Positions 30,712-36,603 of a stretch of DNA of 36,603 bases are shown here, piece by piece. The position numbers and the translations under genes were made by a program. The notes under the pieces were generated by a model. The model ran no database searches and had not been told where the DNA came from. It saw only the letters and a list, made by a program, of their open reading frames with translations. The DNA is from Oribacterium sp. NK2B42 (GTDB taxonomy: Bacteria > Bacillota > Clostridia > Lachnospirales > Lachnospiraceae), in the NCBI RefSeq assembly GCF_000424445.1, contig NZ_AUJX01000040.1, positions 1 through 36,603 on the forward strand, read 5' to 3'. Each line of letters begins with the position of its first letter. The stretch's first letter is position 1.

Positions 30712-31118
30712 ATCAAAATCCCGCTAAAATGGTCGATCTCATGCTGTATTACCTGCGCAATGAAATCGCTGTATTTATCGTGCTGCTTTTGGAAGTTCCG
30801 ATCTAAATAATCCACTCCTATTTCTTTGTAGCGGGTGCATCGGCGCATACCATCCAAGGAAAGACAGCCCTCTTCCGTCTCATATTTCCCAGATTTCTCT
30901 GTTATCACCGGGTTTATCATTGGAATTACTATGGGACCTACCGCAACCACCATGATCTGCTTCTTTTCCCCTATCATATTTGCCGCCATCCCGACGCATC
31001 TTTCCAGATTTTCGTTTAACGTATCTATAAGATCCTGAACTATCTGTATGTCAGCTTCTGTTGCGGGTTCTGACTTCTGCTGTAGGAACATGGGGTCTCT
31101 TACTATCTTTCTAACCAT
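30708..31118 (-). CDS. def: Peptide deformylase-like protein (short Firmicutes type)
   Basis: A 136-residue deformylase. Motif I reads GMAANMIG, motif II EEGCLS with the metal Cys, and motif III QHEIDH with the HExxH-type pair. Met in place of the usual Gln of motif I (G-x-G-x-A-A-x-Q) is seen in other short Firmicutes and streptococcal deformylase-like proteins, as I remember them. The protein would remove formyl groups from nascent chains or act on a related substrate. A truncated second copy is at 32950-33262. The following gene is a GNAT-ArsC hybrid that overlaps its stop. Confidence 0.85.
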   Translation of the reverse strand: MVRKIVRDPMFLQQKSEPATEADIQIVQDLIDTLNENLERCVGMAANMIGEKKQIMVVAVGPIVIPMINPVITEKSGKYETEEGCLSLDGMRRCTRYKEIGVDYLDRNFQKQHDKYSDFIAQVIQHEIDHFSGILI

Positions 31119-31156
31119 AGTTTTTCTCCTTATTACTGTGACAATCTATGCCTTCT

Positions 31157-31467
31157 TTTTATCTTCTCTGAAAAAGCAAGTCTTAGCCTCTTCACATAGT
31201 CACTTAATCCTCTACATTGGCAAATACCATATCTTTAAACCGCCTAAAGCCTGATAACCTGATTGGAAAAGCCTTAAAAGACACATTCCGCATAATTTTC
31301 TCAATCTTCCCTGGATCATCATTCTCACCAATGAATACCAGTGTAATGTGGAGGTTCTCTTCTCGAATGAAGCTGCCTTTTATCCCGCATCTCTTCAAAT
31401 CATTCTGCATCTTTAAAAGAGCATAATTCATGTTTTCATTAAAGTTTATCGCAATGAACAGGCGCAT
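31157..31467 (-). pseudogene. thpR: thpR copy 2, broken
   Basis: Starts like the intact gene (MRLFIAINFNENMNYALL) with AAGGAG upstream and keeps the first catalytic motif HITLVF. After FANVED a 10-base loss relative to copy 1 shifts the frame and gives an immediate stop. DYVKRLRLAFSEKIK is still readable in the other frame before the homology ends near 31157. The second HxT motif and the C-terminal half are gone, so no activity is expected. Confidence 0.85.
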
Positions 31468-31493
31468 ATTGCATCTCCTTGTGACATACGAAG

Positions 31494-32111
31494 TCACTCT
31501 ATCTTCGGCAGACTCCACCTATAATGTGCTGCCATGTTGCGAAGAACGATAATGATTACTGCACCAAGCAGCATGGATGAAATAGAGTCGAGATATGACC
31601 AGCAAAGTGAACAGATTACTGCCCCGATCAGTGACGCACAGGCATAAAAATGCTTAGTGAAAATGTATGGCATATTTCCCGCCAGTACATCACGCATAAC
31701 TCCTCCGCCGACACCTGTAATTACTCCTACAAAGACGGCAAGATAGACATTTGTCTCCGCAACATAAGTATACGCCGTTTCAATGCCAATAACTGTAAAA
31801 AGTCCAAGACCTAAAGAATCCATGTTACGGAGCAGGACCTCATAGAATATTTGATTACGTACCTGAAAATGTTTTTTTGCAGAAAAGAATACAACTATAC
31901 CAACAACTATCCCTATGATCGTAAATACCGGCTCTCTAAAAGCTGCGGGAGGCGTTATGTTGAGGATTATGTCACGTATAATTCCTCCGCCGACTGCAGT
32001 GGTCATTGCAAGGATAGCGACTCCAAAAATATCCATTTTCTTTTGAATTCCGACTATAGCTCCAGAAATTGCAAAAGCAATGGTTCCAATCAACTCAAGA
32101 AAAAAAAGCAT
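31494..32111 (-). CDS. TRIC/UPF0126 family membrane protein
   Basis: A 205-residue protein with seven hydrophobic helices and the internal repeat of the family: AVGGGIIRDIIL in the first half and GVGGGVMRDVLAG in the second. Bacterial TRIC homologues form trimeric cation channels, whereas others of the UPF0126 group may transport glycine; the repeat alone does not decide. GAGAGGG precedes the ATG at 32111, and a longer frame runs into the C_GCAxxG_C_C gene. The stop lies 27 bases before the broken thpR copy, so the two may share a transcript. Confidence 0.85.
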   Translation of the reverse strand: MLFFLELIGTIAFAISGAIVGIQKKMDIFGVAILAMTTAVGGGIIRDIILNITPPAAFREPVFTIIGIVVGIVVFFSAKKHFQVRNQIFYEVLLRNMDSLGLGLFTVIGIETAYTYVAETNVYLAVFVGVITGVGGGVMRDVLAGNMPYIFTKHFYACASLIGAVICSLCWSYLDSISSMLLGAVIIIVLRNMAAHYRWSLPKIE

Positions 32112-32149
32112 ACTTACCCTCTCTGATCTAATTATGAGATACTTTCCAG

Positions 32150-32455
32150 TCACATCATATCTTCTACAAGCTTTGCTGCCTCACCGACAAGATCATTACA
32201 TGGATGCTTTGCCTTCCTTAACTCGGCACATTTGAGGTTTCCGAACTGTTCCATGAATTTCTCATCAAAAGAAGTAGTATCAAGTCCCATCTGGGAAAGT
32301 ATCTTTTCTCCGGCGAGAACTGCACCACACTTGCCGTCAATACTTCTTGGTGCCGGAGCAGTACCGGTCACTTTATCACTGAATGCACTGTAAACTGAAT
32401 TTGCACAGTTGATCCCGCTGTTATGATAATTTCTAGCTGTTTGCTCTCTGTCCAT
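32150..32455 (-). CDS. C_GCAxxG_C_C family protein
   Basis: A 101-residue cysteine-patterned protein. NCANSVYSAF near the start, GKCGAVLAGEKIL in the middle (the G-x-C-G-A/G core) and NLKCAELRKAKHPCNDLVGEAAKLV at the end give the redox/metal Cys set of this family. Members are linked to redox or metal functions with unknown substrate. AAGGAG lies 8 bases before the ATG at 32455; a longer frame goes into the Imm32-like remnant. The product is cytoplasmic. It lies upstream of the TRIC gene in the same direction. Confidence 0.8.
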   Translation of the reverse strand: MDREQTARNYHNSGINCANSVYSAFSDKVTGTAPAPRSIDGKCGAVLAGEKILSQMGLDTTSFDEKFMEQFGNLKCAELRKAKHPCNDLVGEAAKLVEDMM

Positions 32456-32479
32456 ATTTATATACTCCTTTTTGTTTAT

Positions 32480-32502
32480 TCTACAGTCGTTCAATAGTCA
32501 TT
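32480..32502 (-). pseudogene. 3' remnant of an Imm32-like gene
   Basis: TGACTATTGAACGAC then, one base on, GTAG match the last codons and stop of the Imm32-like gene (27567-27773); the frame reads MTIERL and stops. Nothing upstream of it matches. Confidence 0.45.
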
Positions 32503-32520
32503 ATTTATTTCCCTGATTAG

Positions 32521-32580
32521 CTAAATTTCATTTGCTATTATACCCGTTCCAAGTACCGCCCATTTTATTTCTTTGTCCAT
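32521..32580 (-). pseudogene. 5' stub of a Gfo/Idh/MocA oxidoreductase gene
   Basis: A 19-codon frame MDKEIKWAVLGTGIIANEI is the start of a Gfo/Idh/MocA dehydrogenase with its G-x-G-x-I-A Rossmann turn, and then stops. GGGAG precedes it by a normal distance. The rest is deleted, and the Imm32-like tail follows. It is not the start of the larger Gfo/Idh gene at 33264-34406, whose N-terminus is different. Confidence 0.6.
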
Positions 32581-32589
32581 ATTTTTATC

Positions 32590-32928
32590 TCACTCCCACT
32601 TCTTCCATACATCCGGCTGATATCCTAGCGTAGAAAACTTACCGTTTCTCACAATAGGAGTCTTTATCACCTGTTGGTTCTCAAGTATCTTTTCCAACTT
32701 GTCTTCTTCTGCGATGTACTTTATAAGTTCCAGGGTATCTTTATCCTTGGCATCCGGGTTTATCATGTTATCAATCCCACCGTTAGCCTGTGCTACGGAA
32801 GTGAACTCCCCTTTACTAAGACCTTTTTCATTCAAATCAACGAACTGAAACTTGATACCTCGTTCCTTGAAGAAACGCTGTGCTTTCTTAGTGTCATTAC
32901 ATTTTTTTGTTCCAAAAATCTGTATCAT
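32590..32928 (-). CDS. ArsC/Spx-family protein
   Basis: A 112-residue thioredoxin-fold protein of the ArsC/YffB/Spx group. It starts IQIFGTKKCNDTKKAQRFFKERGI, where the redox Cys is followed by N-D-T in place of a second Cys, and ends LILENQ-type to TPIVRNGKFSTLGYQPDVW, the usual C-terminal Arg site. It may act as a reductase or regulator; true arsenate reduction is unlikely without ars genes. AAAGGTGATG precedes the ATG at 32928. Its C-terminal half is repeated in the chimera at 30370-30711. Confidence 0.8.
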   Translation of the reverse strand: MIQIFGTKKCNDTKKAQRFFKERGIKFQFVDLNEKGLSKGEFTSVAQANGGIDNMINPDAKDKDTLELIKYIAEEDKLEKILENQQVIKTPIVRNGKFSTLGYQPDVWKKWE

Positions 32929-32949
32929 TTCATCACCTTTTAACATTAA

Positions 32950-33262
32950 TCATATTAAAATCCCGCTAAAATGGTCGATTTCATGCTGTATAACTTGTGC
33001 AATAAAATCATTATATTTACCGTGCTGCTTTTGGAAGTTCTGATCCAGGTAATCTACCTCTATTTCTTTGTAACGGGTGCAACGGCGCATGCCATCCAAA
33101 GAAAGGCAGCCCTCTTCTGTCTCATATTTTCCTGATTTATTTGTAATTACAGGATTTATCATCGGGATAATTATGGGACCTACCGCAACCACTATGATCT
33201 GCTTACGTTCTCCAATCATATTTGCTGCCATGCCGACGCATCTTTCCAGATTTGCATTTAAA
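32950..33262 (-). pseudogene. def: Peptide deformylase copy 2, N-terminally truncated
   Basis: Reads LNANLERCVGMAANMIGERK through EEGCLS and QHEIDH to the same end as the intact gene. The first 35 or so residues are replaced by the end of the Gfo/Idh gene, whose stop lies inside the junction. The first usable ATG is in the middle of motif I. After the stop, ATGATTAATGTTAA is all that remains of the GNAT gene that follows the other copy. All three motifs are present, but folding without the first helix is doubtful. Confidence 0.8.
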
Positions 33263-33263
33263 C

Positions 33264-34406
33264 TTAGTTTGTCCTTTCTTTAAGCATCCTTTCAAACTCC
33301 TGTTCAAATTCGATTTCTTTATCAGAACCAATGACAGGTATATTTATCATCTTTTTATCCCATGAAGACAAATATATGGCATTTGAAATCAACAGGCTCT
33401 TACGGCCCTCGCTTCCATTGGCTATGCTTTTTCCTGCACCGTTACATTCATTGTAAAAACTTTGAAGTACTTTCTCGTATGGAGCTTCTTCCTTTTCAAA
33501 TGCAAGTTCATGCCATGTTCCTTTTATTTTTCCAAAATAATCAGTGGATTGAGCCCGGTAATCCCTTTCCTTCATTTTCATCTCAGGAAATGTCTCACCT
33601 ATTTTTAGCCTGCCATTTTCGCAGATTATAGTGGCTTCCTCCAGAGATATCTCAAGCCGGTTTGACCCCGGGGCTTCCCCCGTAGAAGTGATAAATACTC
33701 CGGTTGCACCATTATCCCACTCAAAGTAGGCCGTTACATCATCTTCAACCTCTATATCATGAAAGTGACCTTCCTTACAGAAACCCTGAACTCTTGATGG
33801 AATTCCAAACAGCCACTGTAAAAGATCGAGATTATGTGGAGCCTGATTAAGAAGAACTCCTCCCCCGTCAGTTTTCCATTTTGCATGCCAGGAGCTTGAT
33901 TTATAGTACTTTTCCGGTCGTTACCAATCTGTAACGATCCAGTTCATGCGCTTTAATTCGCCGTATTTTCCGCTTTCAAGTATTTCCTTTAGCTTAATAT
34001 AGACAGGTGATGTTCTCTGATTAAAAATGATAGAAAACACCTTTCCGGAGCTCTCGGCAGCCTCATCCATGTTCCTTGCCTGTCTGCTATATACCCCTGC
34101 CGGCTTATCAGTCAAAACGTTTAACCCATGTGCAAAGGCCTTGACCGCGATATCTTCATGAGAAATGTGCGGTGTTGCAATAACTACGGAATCTATTTTT
34201 AGATCACCTTTTTTTAAATGACGAAAAAAATCATCCGCAGAATCAAAGACCGGTATACCTGAATCCACAGCGGGTTTAAGCATTTCGTTGTAAGGCGGAC
34301 GCATCCTGGTAAGAGCACTAAGTTCCATTCCATCTATCCTCCCATCAAAAAGGATAGAGGCATATTTGCTCCCCATATTGCCTACTCCTATCACTGCTGT
34401 CTTCAC
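33264..34406 (-). pseudogene. Gfo/Idh/MocA oxidoreductase with one in-frame stop
   Basis: One continuous frame of 381 codons codes for a complete Gfo/Idh/MocA dehydrogenase: KTAVIGVGNMGSKYAS (Rossmann), TDKPAGVYSRQA (the E/D-K-P motif), NQRTSPVYIKLKEIL, HAKWKTDGGGVLLNQAPHNLDLLQWLFG (the catalytic H-x-x-D helix) and the C-terminal sheet. A TAA at 33921-33923 follows MNWIVTDW, where relatives have Tyr or Phe before Arg, and the frame is otherwise intact. The GTG at 34406 is used because GGAGG is 7 bases upstream. A single point change would explain the break. The sugar or polyol substrate is unknown. Confidence 0.85.
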
Positions 34407-34412
34407 AGGCAC

Positions 34413-34505
34413 TCCTCCTTATTCAGCACTCTTTAACTCATACATCAAGCGTTTTTAACATATTTCATACTATTCCTTATTCCGTATACCGCATCACTGT
34501 ATAAT
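34413..34505. other. Short spacer with two tiny frames
   Basis: Two 7-8 codon frames (MKYVKNA, MYELKSAE) lie here on the - strand. The first has AAGGAAT upstream. I see no other gene and no terminator. Confidence 0.3.
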
Positions 34506-36215
34506 TCAACTGTTTCTCCCTACTGATGTCCATGAGAGAAGCTGGCATCTGTTTTCATAATCATCCATCTTTTTAAAGAATTCACTGTCTGACACGTCAA
34601 GTTCTTCTGCCTTGGCAGCATCAAATATACCGGATGTGTTGTGATATAATCCGATCTTACCCGCTTCTTTTTCATCAGAGAAATAAAAATCATCCCATAC
34701 GATCTCTGTGCCGTCAGGACTCAGATGATTCTCACCGAAGATAGTGATTGCTGCCCCTCCGGAACCGCTGTAATAGAAATGATCGTCTCCCATCCATTGA
34801 TAACTGCTTCTTGCCCAGCCATCAAACACGCTTTGTACTTCATCATCTTTTAATGTGAATAAGTTGAAAATGTAACTCCTTGGTTCGTTATCACCAAACT
34901 TTTCATCACATCCTATGATCAGCTCCGGAATTCCATCTCTGCTTACGTCTTTCAGTACATATCCAACTGCCTTTGTAAGATCATCATCACCAGGATACAT
35001 ACATTTCTCCATCAGTCCGTTTGATACGTACTTGTATTCCTTATCATGATCATAACCATTGGTTACTACTTCACGGACCTCCTCCAGAACCGGAGAATAT
35101 AATGCTTCATAAGCAGCCAGATCCGCACTGTCAGGCTCAGACTCGTTTCCTGCTTTATTTGCAACTTCATCCATGCTTGTAACATGAACCTTACCATCAT
35201 TTACTCTTTTATATTTTCCATCCTCCGGAAGTACATCAGGAAATTCGGAGTTTTCAATTTTCAGAGTCAGATCATCACCGCTGACTGTATATTCACATGA
35301 CATTTCGAAAGGCATTCCGCCATATCCAAGACGGTTTGCCTGGCAGGAAAATGTCTCCTTCCCGTACTTACATCCGCCTGCCGCATAGAAAACTTCAGTT
35401 CCCGGGTCTTTCTTGTACATATATAGATCGGAACCGGTGAATTCAAGATAAAGATCCGCTCCCTTTGCATCATCAAGGATCCATAAACCCTGTAACTCCT
35501 TATCTCCTGCAGCATCCCTGTTTAGATAAACAAATGCATCTTCAACCCTGTCATCCTTCTGAAATAGTCTGCTGTTATCATTTTCCGGCACAAGGAAATC
35601 ATCCTGTTCAAAGCCTTCAAAAACTATTCCTTCATCCGTAAGAGTAATAGTACCCTTTTGACCCTGATCCCAGTATAATCCTGCATTTGACATCACTGAA
35701 AATCTAAGTTCGTTTACCGTTACCATATCACGATATTCGCTTTTAAGTTCTTCCGGATCATCCGGTATAAACTCACAAGCCCAAAAGCTGTATGCATTAA
35801 GGTTCTCGGTATCTTCTGCCATTGCCTGTCCGCAATATGCATAGAGATTGTCACCGAATGGAACGACATCAATGATATAGTACTCGTCATCACCGTTTTC
35901 ACCACCGTAATGATAGCTGTATTTGCCTGTCAGACGCCGGGCAAGGGACTTGTTTTCTGAATTTAAATTATCTGACCCGTTATTTTTGTCCATAGATTTT
36001 TCTTCCTTTGAAGCATCCTCATTCTTTTCAGGAGCCGCCTCATCCCCTGCAGATTCAGCTGACTCATCATCAGATGTCTCTTTGTTTTCTTCAGCAGACT
36101 CTTCCTGCTTTTCAGCAGCCTTGCTTTCCGGTGTATTTGAAACACTACCGCAGCCTGCAAGCATCGAGCAAGATACAGCACAAATCAAAAATCTCACTAA
36201 ATTACTTCTCTTCAT
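34506..36215 (-). CDS. Large lipoprotein of unknown function
   Basis: A 569-residue lipoprotein: signal with lipobox SMLAGC, then a linker of about 60 residues made mostly of Glu, Ser, Ala, Lys and Asp. Two folded regions follow. The first (about 95-350) has repeated aromatic strand patterns such as GKYSYHYGG and LQGLWILDDAKGADLYLEF, like lipocalin/META-type strands. The last part has VLKDVSRDGIPELIIG, a pattern found in clostridial secreted proteins with an EF-hand-like acidic loop. No enzyme motif is seen. It would be anchored on the outer membrane face. GGAG lies about 10 bases from the ATG, inside a G8 run. Confidence 0.7.
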   Translation of the reverse strand: MKRSNLVRFLICAVSCSMLAGCGSVSNTPESKAAEKQEESAEENKETSDDESAESAGDEAAPEKNEDASKEEKSMDKNNGSDNLNSENKSLARRLTGKYSYHYGGENGDDEYYIIDVVPFGDNLYAYCGQAMAEDTENLNAYSFWACEFIPDDPEELKSEYRDMVTVNELRFSVMSNAGLYWDQGQKGTITLTDEGIVFEGFEQDDFLVPENDNSRLFQKDDRVEDAFVYLNRDAAGDKELQGLWILDDAKGADLYLEFTGSDLYMYKKDPGTEVFYAAGGCKYGKETFSCQANRLGYGGMPFEMSCEYTVSGDDLTLKIENSEFPDVLPEDGKYKRVNDGKVHVTSMDEVANKAGNESEPDSADLAAYEALYSPVLEEVREVVTNGYDHDKEYKYVSNGLMEKCMYPGDDDLTKAVGYVLKDVSRDGIPELIIGCDEKFGDNEPRSYIFNLFTLKDDEVQSVFDGWARSSYQWMGDDHFYYSGSGGAAITIFGENHLSPDGTEIVWDDFYFSDEKEAGKIGLYHNTSGIFDAAKAEELDVSDSEFFKKMDDYENRCQLLSWTSVGRNS

Positions 36216-36298
36216 ATAATTACTTCTCCCCCCCCTATAAACACATAGGCTCTCGGAATCTTTAGCCTAGATTCCAAGGGCTTTTTCTTTTGTTCCAT
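36212..36298 (-). CDS. 28-codon leader ORF coupled to the lipoprotein gene
   Basis: MEQKKKPLESRLKIPRAYVF and eight more residues; its TGA overlaps the lipoprotein ATG. GGGGGG lies about 9 bases upstream of its own ATG. Inside it eight G in a row code for Gly and precede the lipoprotein's Shine-Dalgarno site, so slippage in the run could change coupling. It may be a leader peptide or a gene stub. Confidence 0.35.
   Translation of the reverse strand: MEQKKKPLESRLKIPRAYVFIGGGEVII
36255..36290 (+). terminator. Weak hairpin with T-rich tail
   Basis: GGAATCT (36255-36261) and AGATTCC (36269-36275) pair around a 7-base loop; GGGCTTTTTCTTTT follows. It overlaps the leader ORF on the other strand, so its use as a + strand terminator is uncertain. 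Confidence 0.35.
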
Positions 36299-36361
36299 TT
36301 CTCAAATCCCCCCATTTTTTTAAAAAATACCAAATATAGGACTTGACAAATCCTCCCAAAT

Positions 36362-36420
36362 CTGCGGCCGCTTCGCGGCCTATCTGATTAAGAAGTAAAT
36401 GCGTCCTTCGCGGCGCCGGA
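36362..36420. mobile_element. GC-rich end region of the right-hand insertion sequence
   Basis: GGCCGC and GCGGCC pair around a 3-base loop near 36366-36380, and a second GC-rich segment lies near 36403-36419. The base composition differs sharply from the AT-rich DNA to the left, which suggests the element boundary lies near 36340-36365. Confidence 0.45.
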
Positions 36421-36446
36421 TAATTCTCGATCGGAGGTGTTTGTTC

Positions 36447-36603
36447 ATGTGCAAGCCTATTAACCTAGGCGGTCATGCCGCCTATCAGGCAAAGATGATA
36501 TCTTTGCTAAAGCAATACTATCCTGATGCTTTCACTCGTTTTGGTCCTTCCTTGTGGGCAGTCATTGGGAAATTCTACTCAATGGATCTCTCCAAAATAG
36601 ATG
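36447..36603 (+). mobile_element. Transposase, N-terminal part
   Basis: A frame starting MCKPINLGGHAAYQAKMISL and continuing past the window edge through QYYPDAFTRFGPSLWAVIGK and FYSMDLSKID. This resembles the N-terminus of Lachnospiraceae DDE transposases in which a short leader precedes the F-Y-x-M-D-L-S-x-I segment. GGAGGTG lies 7 bases before the ATG, a strong site. The exact IS family (IS4/IS1182-like) cannot be set from 52 residues. It runs opposite to the main block and marks its right border in this window. Confidence 0.65.

Noticed and set aside
30708-31118. Missing Gln in deformylase motif I as a sign of decay
   Set aside because: Both copies have GMAANMIG and similar short Firmicutes deformylase-like proteins share it, so it is a subfamily trait.
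33921-33923. Recoding of TAA as an amino acid in the Gfo/Idh gene
   Set aside because: No recoding signal is evident, TAA is not a known pyrrolysine or selenocysteine codon, and many genes here stop at TAA; a nonsense mutation is simpler.
2546-36300. Integron cassette array
   Set aside because: Genes share orientation but no attC-like imperfect palindromes are repeated between them and no integrase is present.

Overview
The window is 36.6 kb of AT-rich DNA with Firmicutes-type ribosome binding sites, intrinsic terminators and short overlapping genes. The protein set points to a low-G+C anaerobic Clostridia, most likely Lachnospiraceae: an EFR1-type ferredoxin/flavodoxin fusion, a C_GCAxxG_C_C protein, a DUF434/DUF3232 pair, short Gfo/Idh and HD enzymes, and a c-di-GMP-I riboswitch. 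The taxon is inferred; there is no rRNA or tRNA here.

Left edge (1-2,700, + strand): the 3' end of an IS605-type tnpB and its structured downstream RNA region, a small ORF enclosed by a perfect 30-bp inverted repeat, then a two-gene defence-like operon. That operon is an AAA/OLD-type ATPase with a TOPRIM-like partner that is cut short. A cluster of direct and inverted repeats follows the break.

Main block (2,546-36,300): essentially every gene is on the - strand. It is a long series of small, mostly single-domain accessory enzymes. From right to left these are: a large lipoprotein; a broken Gfo/Idh oxidoreductase; a partly duplicated peptide deformylase / ArsC-like / TRIC / RNA ligase / phosphatase / RpiB segment; an S66 peptidase; HD, RibD-like, phosphoesterase, flavodoxin, AlkZ-related, exonuclease and tandem Nudix proteins; a deleted recD2; dpaL-DUF434-DUF3232; MazG, HD nucleotidase, PNPOx-like and HD proteins; yaaA; a metallo-beta-lactamase-fold protein; a c-di-GMP riboswitch with a secreted CAP-domain protein; an NlpC/P60 lipoprotein; a DUF4143 ATPase; a PrsW-like protease; a GNAT enzyme; a TMEM43-like membrane protein; an EFR1 protein; KptA; and a 53-residue membrane peptide. 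Many activities act on RNA ends or nucleotides (KptA, ThpR, two or three HD enzymes, MazG, Nudix, DnaQ-like), so the block looks like a store of RNA-repair and metabolite-housekeeping functions.

The most striking property is decay and rearrangement. There are several 5' gene stubs that keep a ribosome binding site and 15-26 codons (NYN, DUF1304-like, Rossmann/SDR, Gfo/Idh), 3' stubs (GNAT, Imm32-like), and a GNAT-ArsC chimera. Two copies each exist of rpiB, thpR, a deformylase and an arsC-like gene, at roughly 90% identity by eye. recD2 has an internal deletion, one Gfo/Idh gene has a single nonsense codon, and one small gene carries a frameshift. Together these suggest repeated deletion and recombination among homologous gene blocks.

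Right edge (36,340-36,603): GC-rich hairpins and the start of an unrelated transposase on the + strand, so transposable elements lie at both ends of the window.
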